A DNA stretch of 64,000 nucleotides, taken from positions 1 through 64,000 of the forward strand of contig JAPWKH010000033.1 of NCBI GenBank assembly GCA_028283605.1, in the 5' to 3' direction. Numbering within the stretch: the first letter of the stretch is position 1; the number at the start of each line of letters is the position of its first letter. This document shows positions 37,179 to 45,425 of the stretch, in pieces. A program made the position numbers and the translations under genes. The notes below the pieces were generated by a model. It ran no database searches. It was given only the letters and a program-made list of their open reading frames with translations, and was not told where the DNA came from. This DNA is from Arachidicoccus sp. Its GTDB lineage: Bacteria > Bacteroidota > Bacteroidia > Chitinophagales > Chitinophagaceae.

Positions 37179-37325
37179 ACAAATGAGAGACAATTAAAAT
37201 TCTCAAGATTGCTTGATGCACCTGTTGAATTGGTATGGGAAGTTTGGACAAATCCTGAATATCTTGGAAGATATAAAACAAAACGTAGAAAAATTGTAAA
37301 AGTATTTATCACTTTTAAACAATAA
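37179..37325 (+). pseudogene. AHSA1/SRPBCC domain fragment
   Basis: Frame TNERQLKFSRLLDAPVELVW, then EVWTNPEYLGRYKTKRRK and a stop. This is the N-terminal strand and helix of an AHSA1 (activator of Hsp90 homologue 1-like) domain, matching the start of the gene that follows (KREFAADLELVWNAWTKPEH). It lacks the remaining 100 or so residues and has no ATG of its own in a good position. It looks like the leftover of a duplicated AHSA1 gene or of an in-frame fusion with the regulator. Confidence 0.6.
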
Positions 37326-37328
37326 AAA

Positions 37329-37832
37329 ATGAATCCGAATTTATTATTTGACTTTACTGTCAACAAAGAAAACAACACAATTGTTGTAAAACGTGAATTT
37401 GCTGCAGACCTCGAATTGGTTTGGAACGCATGGACAAAACCCGAACATCTTGACAAATGGTGGGCGCCAAAACCTTGTCGTGCAGAAACCAAATCGATGG
37501 ATTTTCGTGAAGGCGGACATTGGTTGTATTGTATGATTATTCCCGAAAATCAAAGACATTGGGGCAAACAGGAATATGAAAAAATTGTGTTGCATGAAAA
37601 TTTTTCAGGCACAGATGTTTTTTGTGATGAAAATGGAAATTCAAATCTGGAGCTTCCAAAAGGCAGGTTTGAAAATGTGTTTAGCGAAACCGGCGGGAAA
37701 ACGCTTGTAACAATTATTTCAACGCACAACAGCTTTGAAGATATTAAAATGATGATTGAAATGGGCTTTAAAGAAGGCTTTACGATGTCGCTTGAAAATC
37801 TCGATGAATTATTATTAACATTAAAAAAATAA
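37329..37832 (+). CDS. AHSA1/SRPBCC domain protein
   Basis: 167 residues. Helix-grip fold pattern: TIVVKREFAADLELVWNAWT (residues 17-36), KPEHLDKWWAPKPC, MDFREGGHWLYCMI, then FENVFSETGGKTLVTIIS and a final helix MGFKEGFTMSLENLDELL. The fold has a hydrophobic cavity that binds small molecules; the ligand is unknown. It follows an ArsR-type regulator, a common pairing in many bacteria, and is presumably its main target. The gene is intact. Confidence 0.85.
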   Translation: MNPNLLFDFTVNKENNTIVVKREFAADLELVWNAWTKPEHLDKWWAPKPCRAETKSMDFREGGHWLYCMIIPENQRHWGKQEYEKIVLHENFSGTDVFCDENGNSNLELPKGRFENVFSETGGKTLVTIISTHNSFEDIKMMIEMGFKEGFTMSLENLDELLLTLKK

Positions 37833-38054
37833 AACAAAATTATATGACAAATTAAAAAAATTACTTGTAAAGATTTTATCAAACGAAAAAGCCGTGGGTA
37901 TTGAAATTACAATGCTTCACCCAAATTTATACCCTAATGGAATCTACATAATTTTACAAAATTTTATTGAAATAATTAAAATAACAAAGCTGCTACTCAA
38001 AAGGGTATAACAATATTCTGTAATTAACTTAATCAGTTTCTTATTTATACAAAA

Positions 38055-38080
38055 AAGCGACCGAGTAGTTTCGGCCGCTT
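38055..38080 (-). terminator. Intrinsic terminator of the metal efflux operon
   Basis: AAGCGACCGA (38055-38064) pairs with TCGGCCGCTT (38071-38080) with one mismatch and a 6-base loop. On the minus strand it is followed by a run of six Ts. It lies 37 bases beyond the czcA-type stop codon. Confidence 0.75.
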
Positions 38081-38116
38081 TATTCTCTGAATACAAGTCT
38101 TGCTAAAAAATTATAC

Positions 38117-41100
38117 TTAATGGTTAGTATCTTCTTTGCCTTGTGTATCGGCATGTTTCACATCAATCTTTCGGTAAGACCATCTGAAAATCAGTGGAAA
38201 TACCAATAAAGAAAATACCATTGCACAAAGAATGCCGCCTATTACAACACGAGCCAAAGGCCTCGAACTTTCGGAACCGATTCCCGTAGAAATTGCAGCG
38301 GGTAATAATCCGATCGCCGCCATTAACGATGTCATCACAACAGGGCGAACCAGTGATTCCACACCTGTTTTTATAGATGTATATAATGGATTGCTATGCC
38401 GTTTATAAGCTTCCATGTTTTGTTTAAATGCAGTAATCAACAGCACGCCTTCTAAAATACATATACCAAATAGCGCTATAAAACCTATCCCCGCAGATAT
38501 GCTGAAATTTGTTCCTGTAATCAATAAAGCGCCAATGCCGCCGACTACAGCAAACGGAACGTTGGTAAATACAAGACCCGCATCTTTAAAATTGCCGAAC
38601 ATCACAAATAGTAACAAGAATATCAATAATAAACTGATCGGTACAACTTGCGCCAAACGTTTTTGCGCTCTTTGTTGGTTTTCAAAATCGCCTTGCCATA
38701 CCATGTTATAGCCTTTCTTTAAATGAATGGCTTTGGCAACTTTAGCCTGCGCTTCTGCAATAGCGCTTCCCATATCCCGGCCGCGAATAGAAAATTTAAC
38801 CGCAGAATATCTCTGATTATCATCTCTGAATATAAGGCAAGGCCCTGTCTTGTACACGATATCGGCAATTTCTTTTATAGGCACTTGCGAGCCGTTCATG
38901 GATGGCACCAACAGATTTCCGATATCATCCGAACTCTTTCTGAACTCTTCGGGAAAGCGGATTCTTATATCAAATTTTTTAATGCCTTCGTATAATTGCG
39001 TTGCAGCTTTACCACCAATGGCCATTTCAATCGCGGCATTTGCATCTGCGGTGTTTACGCCATATTGCGCCATTTTGTTTTGATCGAGATTAATGTCAAG
39101 TTCGGGCTGTCCCAAATTTTTAATCACGCCCAAATCTGTAAATCCACGAACAGTTTTTAATTGATCGTATATTTTGTTACACTGATCTTCCATATAATTC
39201 AAAGAATCACCGAACACTTTCACGACAATAGAACCTTTAACGCCCGATACGGCTTCTTCTACATTATCCATAATCGGTTGAGAAAAGTTCAGATCCGCAC
39301 CCGGCACAATAGACAGAGCCTTTTGCATTTGATCTATCAATTCATCTTTTGTAATATGTCTTTTCCAATCTTCTTTCTGGTACAGCGCTACATCAAATTC
39401 TATATTATAGAAACCGGTAACATCGGTGCCGTCATCAGGGCGGCCATTTTGAGAAATCACACGTGTAACTTCCGGAAAGGTGGCTATAATATGCCGCATT
39501 TGATTGGCGATTTGTACGGATCTTTTTAAATCTATGCTGTACGGCAAGGATGCACGAACGTACAACGAGCCTTCGTTTAATTCAGGTAAAAATTCACTTC
39601 CCAAAAATTTAAATGAGTAGAACCCGATAATTACGAAAATGCCGGCGCCCAATAATACCAATGGCCTTCTGCGGTAATTGAAAGTAAATACCCCCATGAT
39701 AATTTTCGTGAAGAAAATGATGATCGGGTTATGCTTTTCCCTTACATTCTTCTTCAATAAAATGCTTACCAATACAGGTACTAACGTTAAAGTAAATATC
39801 AATGCGCCTAATAATGCAAAGCCCAATGTCCATGCCAGCGGCGAGAACATTTTACCTTCTACTTTTTGAAAAGAAAAGATGGGTAATAATGCAGTAATGA
39901 TTATTAATTTGGAAAAGAAGATTGCTTTGCCTAATTCAGCGCCTTTATTTTTCAGTATACCCAATTTTGCCCTTTTATTAAACCGTTCCATTCCCAATCC
40001 ATGTGCCTGAGCATCCAAGAGTACAAATAATCCCTCAACCATGACGACAGCGCCGTCAATGATTATACCGAAGTCAATTGCGCCGAGCGATAATAAATTT
40101 GCCGACATACCTTTCAGCTTCAGGCATATAAATGCAAACAACAATGCCAATGGAATAATAATGGATACTATTAATGTTGTGCGCCAGTTAAACATAAACA
40201 ACGATACAATCAATGTAACGAGTATAATGCCTTCCGTTAAGTTGTGTAATACTGTGTGTGTGGAATAATTTACCAGATCCCGCCTGTCGTAAAACGGCAC
40301 AATCTTTACATCCGGCGGCAGTATTTTTGAATTTAATTTGGCTATTTTATCTTGTAAAGCAGCAATTACTTTATCCGAATTTTCTCCTCTTCTCATTAAT
40401 ACAATTCCTTCAATGGCATCAGGGTTATCAACATATTGCCTTACTTTTCCAGTATCTACTGCATTAGTACGGCCTACGGCACCCAAGCGTGGCAGGTTGG
40501 ATATAGATACAGTTGCCACATCTTTTACTAATACAGGCATTCCTTTAACTGTTTCAATAAGAATATTATTTATCCCGTTGATATTGCCCAGTAATCCGAT
40601 GCCTCGCACTACATAAGCCTGATCGTTTTTTTCTATGATATCGCCACCGATATTAATGTTGCTTTTAGCCACGGCATTATAAACATCCAATGGCGAAATG
40701 CCTCTGTCGCTAAGCTTTCTCGGATCTACCTGAATTTCGTAAGTCTTTACCATGCCGCCGAAACTCACAATATCTGCAATGCCGGGAACCGCGCGCAATT
40801 CTCTGTCTACCGACCAGTCCTGAATGGTTTTTAAATCGCGCGGAGTACGGGTTTTGCTTTCCAAAGTATATCTGTAAATTTCACCTGTGGGGCCTGTTGG
40901 CGGCTGTACATTCAGGCTGGCGCTTTCCGGAATATCCGCATTGGCCAATAAATTATTTACCTGTATTCGCGCATAGTCATCTGTAACATCGTCATCGAAA
41001 ACTATATTCACAACCGATAATCCGAATATGCTTGTAGATCGTAAACTTGCTTTTTTCTGCACCGGATTCATGGCTATTTCGAGCGGAATGGTTACAAATT

Positions 41101-41296
41101 TTTCTACTTCTTCCGCACTGCGGCCCGGCCATTGCGTAATGATCTGCACCGTTGTATTTGTAACATCGGGAAAGGCTTCGATAGGCATTCCTTTGAAAGT
41201 AACGACACCCCATATTGCCAGCAAAATGGTGGCAAAGAATATCATGTACTTATTCTTTAAAGAGAATGCGAGTATCTTTTTTAATACTTTATTCAT
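38117..41296 (-). CDS. Heavy-metal efflux RND transporter (CzcA type)
   Basis: 1,059 residues, full length for the inner-membrane pump of a tripartite exporter. Twelve membrane segments in the usual 1+5+1+5 pattern. In TM4 the heavy-metal signature DFGIIIDGAVVMVE has D408, D414 and E421 in the arrangement known from CzcA/CnrA (HME1-like), pointing to divalent ions such as Co, Zn, Cd or Ni rather than the copper/silver CusA type. The periplasmic pore domains are present (MPIEAFPDVTNTTVQIITQW, WPGRSAEEVEKFVTIPLE). It stands last in a minus-strand operon after the outer-membrane and adaptor genes. The gap to the adaptor is 150 bases. Intact. Confidence 0.93.
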   Translation of the reverse strand: MNKVLKKILAFSLKNKYMIFFATILLAIWGVVTFKGMPIEAFPDVTNTTVQIITQWPGRSAEEVEKFVTIPLEIAMNPVQKKASLRSTSIFGLSVVNIVFDDDVTDDYARIQVNNLLANADIPESASLNVQPPTGPTGEIYRYTLESKTRTPRDLKTIQDWSVDRELRAVPGIADIVSFGGMVKTYEIQVDPRKLSDRGISPLDVYNAVAKSNINIGGDIIEKNDQAYVVRGIGLLGNINGINNILIETVKGMPVLVKDVATVSISNLPRLGAVGRTNAVDTGKVRQYVDNPDAIEGIVLMRRGENSDKVIAALQDKIAKLNSKILPPDVKIVPFYDRRDLVNYSTHTVLHNLTEGIILVTLIVSLFMFNWRTTLIVSIIIPLALLFAFICLKLKGMSANLLSLGAIDFGIIIDGAVVMVEGLFVLLDAQAHGLGMERFNKRAKLGILKNKGAELGKAIFFSKLIIITALLPIFSFQKVEGKMFSPLAWTLGFALLGALIFTLTLVPVLVSILLKKNVREKHNPIIIFFTKIIMGVFTFNYRRRPLVLLGAGIFVIIGFYSFKFLGSEFLPELNEGSLYVRASLPYSIDLKRSVQIANQMRHIIATFPEVTRVISQNGRPDDGTDVTGFYNIEFDVALYQKEDWKRHITKDELIDQMQKALSIVPGADLNFSQPIMDNVEEAVSGVKGSIVVKVFGDSLNYMEDQCNKIYDQLKTVRGFTDLGVIKNLGQPELDINLDQNKMAQYGVNTADANAAIEMAIGGKAATQLYEGIKKFDIRIRFPEEFRKSSDDIGNLLVPSMNGSQVPIKEIADIVYKTGPCLIFRDDNQRYSAVKFSIRGRDMGSAIAEAQAKVAKAIHLKKGYNMVWQGDFENQQRAQKRLAQVVPISLLLIFLLLFVMFGNFKDAGLVFTNVPFAVVGGIGALLITGTNFSISAGIGFIALFGICILEGVLLITAFKQNMEAYKRHSNPLYTSIKTGVESLVRPVVMTSLMAAIGLLPAAISTGIGSESSRPLARVVIGGILCAMVFSLLVFPLIFRWSYRKIDVKHADTQGKEDTNH

Positions 41297-41446
41297 CCGT
41301 ATATTTTTATTTTTTTATTCTGTAGGAGAGAACCTCGCTTTCTATTTTTTCCCGTTAAGAAAAAACGCTTCGCCCGGTTTTATACTACTGATTTTTATAG
41401 TGGTAATTTGATTTAAACATAGAGAAAGGAAAAATATTTTCTCTGC

Positions 41447-42550
41447 TTAACTATTTAATTGCTGGTAAATCAGCAACGCTTCGGTAGCAATAATGTGCTG
41501 CCCTTCCTGAACGTTACCACTTATGAATGTATTGTTTCCTTTTGTTCCGATTACTTGCACAGGAACTATTACTATATCCGACGGACTGTTATAAATCAAT
41601 ACATAATTCTGATTATCTGCAAATACCAATGAACTTGAAGGAACCGCTAAATATTTTTTATTCTCGGAATAATCTACACTTACGCTTGCAAACATTTGCG
41701 GCTTTAATAAGTAGCCGGGATTATTCATTACTATTCTTACTTTCATCACACGGCTGTCAGGATCAAGCACGTTCATGATTTTATCAATCTTTCCGCGAAA
41801 GATTTTACCCGGATAAGAGAGCGTAGTAATATTAACGCTATCACCATTCTTGACATAAGAAATATTGGATTCATAAACGTTTGCCATTACCCAAACCGTA
41901 TTCAAATCAGATATGGTAAACAGGTTGCTGCTGTTGTCAGCACGTACGGCCATGCCATCGTTGATATTTCTTTCTACCACAAATCCGGAAATCGGCGCAC
42001 GCAATACATATTCTCCGGTAGAAGAACCGCCATTGTTTTGCAATATGCGTTTTGATTTTTCCAAATCTGATTTGGCTTGTATGAATTGCTGCACGGCATT
42101 TACGCTATCCACCTGCGAAGCCAGTCCGCTTTTGTACATGCTTATCGTTTTTTCTTCGTTTCGCTTGGCTATTTGATAGTTGCTTTCTGCATTAACCAAA
42201 TCGCTGCTATAACCCGTTACATCAGAGCTGCGAAGTACAGCCAAAACATCTCCCTTGTTTACATAATTTCCCAAAACTCCCTGCACACTTTCTGCGATAC
42301 CGCTTACCATCGGATAAATTTTAACCACATGGTCTTCGTCATAATCCACCTGGCCTGTAAGTGTGATGGTATTTGAATAATCAAGGTTTCTTACCGAATC
42401 GATAGTAATGGTTTTTAATAAAGAATCCGGCAGCACATATTTCTCCGGCGCATCTGCTGTTTTGGTTTCGTTGCTTGAACAACTTTGCAGTAATATCAAA
42501 ATAGATAAAACGCATAGAAAGTTCGGAATACTGTATTTAATCTTTTGCAT
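41447..42550 (-). CDS. RND efflux membrane-fusion (adaptor) protein, CzcB type
   Basis: 367 residues from MQKIKYSIPNFLCVL (an ATG at 42574 would add eight). Lipoprotein signal with lipobox LLQSC. Barrel-sandwich halves around GIAESVQGVLGNYVNKGDVL and YVLRAPISGFVVERNINDGM frame a helical hairpin (SNYQIAKRNEEKTISMY to AKSDLEKSKRILQ), then a beta-barrel (FTISDLNTVWVMANVYESN) and the membrane-proximal domain. It bridges the inner-membrane pump and the outer-membrane channel. It lacks the His-rich N-terminal metal-binding segment of some CzcB proteins. Confidence 0.92.
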   Translation of the reverse strand: MQKIKYSIPNFLCVLSILILLQSCSSNETKTADAPEKYVLPDSLLKTITIDSVRNLDYSNTITLTGQVDYDEDHVVKIYPMVSGIAESVQGVLGNYVNKGDVLAVLRSSDVTGYSSDLVNAESNYQIAKRNEEKTISMYKSGLASQVDSVNAVQQFIQAKSDLEKSKRILQNNGGSSTGEYVLRAPISGFVVERNINDGMAVRADNSSNLFTISDLNTVWVMANVYESNISYVKNGDSVNITTLSYPGKIFRGKIDKIMNVLDPDSRVMKVRIVMNNPGYLLKPQMFASVSVDYSENKKYLAVPSSSLVFADNQNYVLIYNSPSDIVIVPVQVIGTKGNNTFISGNVQEGQHIIATEALLIYQQLNS

Positions 42551-42599
42551 TCTGCTTTGATTTATAATGAACATTTAATTATTTATAATCAATTATTAT

Positions 42600-43880
42600 T
42601 TAATAAAAATTACTTCCGCTGTAAAAATTGATGGCTTCGAAAACAGTCATACGATTGATCTGCAGATTGTTTGTCTGTAAAATATTTTCTTTATAAGCAT
42701 CATAAAAATCAAGGAAATCGAGCAGGCTTATATTGCGAGCGCGGTAGTTTTGTAAAGTAGCCTGTTGCAGTTTTTTAAAATCACCTTCGAAGTTTTGGTC
42801 GCGGCTTCTGTAGAGATGATCGTAGGAATTTGCTTTTACCAATTCATTGTAAATATTTTCCTGAACATTTGCTTCTACATTTTGCTCGTTTACTTTAGAC
42901 AATTCCGTTACAATTTTTGCAGAGCGTATATTGCCTTGGTTACGATTAAAAAATGGAAGGTCTATTCCTAAGCCTAAGGCAAAATTATTCTTCACAAATC
43001 CGGCCTGCTGGTCATAGCCTACATTCAGATTCAGATCCGGAACGGCCAATGATTTCTGATAGTTGTAATTCAGTTCATTAATCTGTGTATTCAGCTTGGC
43101 TATTTTCATGTCAGGATGATTCTGTAATGCACTGTCTACAATGGTTTGCAACGGATACTGATTGGGATTTAATGCCGCAACACGTGCTTCATCCACCTGA
43201 GGGAGAATAAACGCACCGAAAAGATGAAGTATGATTCGCACTTCACTTTCCTTATCGTTGATTTGATTAATGATATCATTGTATTCAGATTGCAGACTGT
43301 ACAGCTGCGCCTTTACGCGGAGCGCTTCTTTTTGTGATACGTTGCCTTGTTGCAATTGCTCGTCAAAACCTTTTGTAAGCGCATTTAACGAATTGATTTC
43401 GTCTGTATATACATTCGATGATTTATGTAAAAAATAGATAGTGTATAAATCTGTATGCAGCGTGAACTTTAAAGTTTGCAATAAATCCAGAAACTGTAAC
43501 TGGGACAATTGTGTATTGGCTGTTGCCAGTTTTACCTGCTTATTCCTTTTGCCCGCAAGGATTATTTCCTGTGAAAGCTGCGCCGTTACCTCACCTTTGT
43601 TGCCAAATGGAAACCAGTCTTTGGTTTGTGTATTGTATATCAAAGAAGTAGCTTGCACATTCGGATTGGGATATATTTTTGCCTGCGCTTCCAAAGCTTT
43701 TTGCGCACTGATGTTGTACTTCTGCGCGAGCAATTGTAAATTATTCCTCAAAAACATCGCGTCCGCACTGTCTATAGATATTTGTAACGTATCTGCCGTA
43801 ACCGTACTTTGCGCTTGCATACTAAACGGTATTGCGATAAGCCCACACCATAATGCTATAAATCGCATCATTTTAATCAT
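42600..43880 (-). CDS. Outer-membrane efflux channel, TolC/CzcC family
   Basis: 426 residues with signal peptide (FIALWCGLIAIPFSMQAQS). It has the two OEP repeats of the TolC family: about residues 40-215 (KALEAQAKIYPNPNVQATSL, QEIILAGKRNKQVKLATAN) and about 240-420 (LNYNYQKSLAVPDLNLNVGY, LGLGIDLPFFNRNQGNIRSA). YPNPN and LPFFNRNQG are typical of the metal-efflux branch. First structural gene of the pump operon after the small secreted protein; 49 bases separate it from the adaptor. Confidence 0.92.
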   Translation of the reverse strand: MIKMMRFIALWCGLIAIPFSMQAQSTVTADTLQISIDSADAMFLRNNLQLLAQKYNISAQKALEAQAKIYPNPNVQATSLIYNTQTKDWFPFGNKGEVTAQLSQEIILAGKRNKQVKLATANTQLSQLQFLDLLQTLKFTLHTDLYTIYFLHKSSNVYTDEINSLNALTKGFDEQLQQGNVSQKEALRVKAQLYSLQSEYNDIINQINDKESEVRIILHLFGAFILPQVDEARVAALNPNQYPLQTIVDSALQNHPDMKIAKLNTQINELNYNYQKSLAVPDLNLNVGYDQQAGFVKNNFALGLGIDLPFFNRNQGNIRSAKIVTELSKVNEQNVEANVQENIYNELVKANSYDHLYRSRDQNFEGDFKKLQQATLQNYRARNISLLDFLDFYDAYKENILQTNNLQINRMTVFEAINFYSGSNFY

Positions 43881-44007
43881 GAATAAGAAATTAAATTTTA
43901 TAAAAGTTATAAAAGCAAACAGAAAAGCTATCGTACAGAGAAGATAGTTTTTCTTATTAATCTAATTAGGAAAAGAAGATAATAAGAGGCTTATTTTCCT
44001 AAAAATA

Positions 44008-44400
44008 TCACGCAACATTGGGAGGTTCCGGATATATTTCCGCATAATAAAGCGAATAAAAAGGAGATCGATAAAGAGAGTAATTTTTATTACTCGTATA
44101 GATAGTATATTTTGCTTCTTGTGTAGAATGAGGAACGAAAACCTGATATGGAGCTTTTATAAGTTTATTTGTATTTTTCGTATGGTTTCCCTTGTGTTCG
44201 GGAAATACATTTTTATGAACAAGCATTTCTTCCATTACATACTCAACAAAAGAATCTATTTGGTTTTTGTTCAATACTGTATTGCCGGAACTATCAATTG
44301 ACTGTTGTATATATTCGCTACCATACACGCTTAGATTCATTACCTGAATAGCGATAATGAATAAAACACAACGGGAAAGATATATACTAATTTTTTTCAA
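44008..44400 (-). CDS. Small secreted protein leading the metal efflux operon
   Basis: 130 residues with an N-terminal signal segment (VLFIIAIQVMNLSVYG). The mature part has EYVMEEMLVHKNVFPEHKGN followed by HTKNTNKLIKAPYQVFVPHS, with several histidines and acidic residues that could bind metal, and a Tyr-rich C-terminus (YSLYRSPFYSLYYAEIYPEP). No known domain. It lies 127 bases upstream of the czcC-type gene in the same direction. A periplasmic metal-binding or sensing role is inference from context. Confidence 0.6.
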   Translation of the reverse strand: MKKISIYLSRCVLFIIAIQVMNLSVYGSEYIQQSIDSSGNTVLNKNQIDSFVEYVMEEMLVHKNVFPEHKGNHTKNTNKLIKAPYQVFVPHSTQEAKYTIYTSNKNYSLYRSPFYSLYYAEIYPEPPNVA

Positions 44401-44417
44401 TTTATTTTAATCTCTAA

Positions 44418-44425
44418 CAAATATA
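44418..44425 (-). promoter_or_regulatory. Putative -7 element (TATATTTG) of the metal efflux operon
   Basis: Matches the Bacteroidota TAnnTTTG -7 consensus, 18 bases before the ATG of the small secreted protein. No clear TTTG -33 partner is seen. The palindrome GTTGTACAAC (44451-44460) lies just upstream and could be an operator. Confidence 0.4.
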
Positions 44426-44544
44426 TAAATACCTGCTAATTAAATTCCCTGTTGTACAACTATTTCAAAAAAATAACATACTAACAAATGATAGAAATTT
44501 TATGATAGGTAAGGAAACTTATACTTCTGTCAATAATATTTTAT

Positions 44545-45354
44545 TTACAAATTTTCATAATTCGTATTCAAATTCAGATTTGTTTTTTCTGCGGCTTCTA
44601 TAATGGAAAAATCCGAAAGTAGCAACGCCTTTCCTTTCTTCACACATACATTATGTTCAAAGTGTACGGAAGGCGATCCGTCGCGCGTTTTTACCGTCCA
44701 TCCGTCATTTTCCGTATAAACATTTCTTTTGCCGAGGTTAATCATCGGCTCTATTGCAATTGTAAGATTTTCCAGCAATTTCAATCCTGTGCCGCGTTTT
44801 CCGTAATTGGGAACATTCGGCTCTTCGTGCATCGTTTTTCCCAAACCATGCCCAACGAGTTCGCGCACCACGCCGTAGCCGTGCTGCCTTTCGGTATAAT
44901 CCTGAATAGCAAAAGCAATATCTCCGATACGATTGCCTGCAACGGCTTTTTCAATGCCTTTGTATAAAGATTCTTTGGTAATTTTTACCAATTTCAAATG
45001 TTCTTCCGGCGCTTCGCCCAACACAAATGTATAGGCATGTTCTCCTACATATCCATTTTTCGTAATGCCCAAATCCAGTGAAACAATATCGCCTTCTTTC
45101 AATTCCGTTTTGTTGGGAAAGCCGTGTACCACCACTTCGTTTACCGATGCACAAATATTATACGGATAACCATGATAGTTGTGAAATGTAGGAATACCGC
45201 CTTCATCCAAAATCATTTTTTTGCAATATTCATCTATCTGCAAAGTGGTCATACCGGGCTTTAATATCTTTGCCATCTCAGCAAGAATGCGACTGATCGT
45301 AGTTGCATTTTGCCGCATAATTTCTACCTCTTCGTTGGTTTTATATTTGATCAT
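44545..45354 (-). CDS. map: Type I methionine aminopeptidase
   Basis: 269 residues; removes the initiator methionine. Alignment by eye to E. coli Map gives the metal ligands: first Asp in VSLDLGITKNG, His in LVGHGLGKTMHEEPN, Glu in IAIEPMINLG and Glu in VHFEHNV. The second Asp (GD in GFHGD of E. coli, D108) is Glu here (GYVGEHAYTF). That is a conservative but unusual change at a catalytic metal ligand. The HGL and FHN-type pocket residues are otherwise normal. Many Bacteroidota carry a second map gene in the ribosomal operon, so this may be an accessory copy. A good -7 element lies 30 bases upstream. Confidence 0.9.
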   Translation of the reverse strand: MIKYKTNEEVEIMRQNATTISRILAEMAKILKPGMTTLQIDEYCKKMILDEGGIPTFHNYHGYPYNICASVNEVVVHGFPNKTELKEGDIVSLDLGITKNGYVGEHAYTFVLGEAPEEHLKLVKITKESLYKGIEKAVAGNRIGDIAFAIQDYTERQHGYGVVRELVGHGLGKTMHEEPNVPNYGKRGTGLKLLENLTIAIEPMINLGKRNVYTENDGWTVKTRDGSPSVHFEHNVCVKKGKALLLSDFSIIEAAEKTNLNLNTNYENL

Positions 45355-45384
45355 TAATGAAAAATAATTCGTTTATTAAAGCCG

Positions 45385-45392
45385 CAAAAGTA
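45385..45392 (-). promoter_or_regulatory. -7 promoter element (TACTTTTG) of map
   Basis: Perfect TAnnTTTG followed by C on the minus strand, the Bacteroidota housekeeping -7 box, placed 31 bases upstream of the map start codon. A TTTG (in CTTTGATAA) lies upstream but at slightly long spacing. Confidence 0.5.
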
Positions 45393-45425
45393 GTTCAATT
45401 ACAGAGAATTGTTTATCAAAGAAAA

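Noticed and set aside
36833-44400. The ArsR-type gene as regulator of the CzcCBA operon
   Set aside because: It lacks metal-binding cysteines, is on the other strand beyond a terminator, and its palindromes do not occur at the efflux promoter; AHSA1 genes are its likelier targets.
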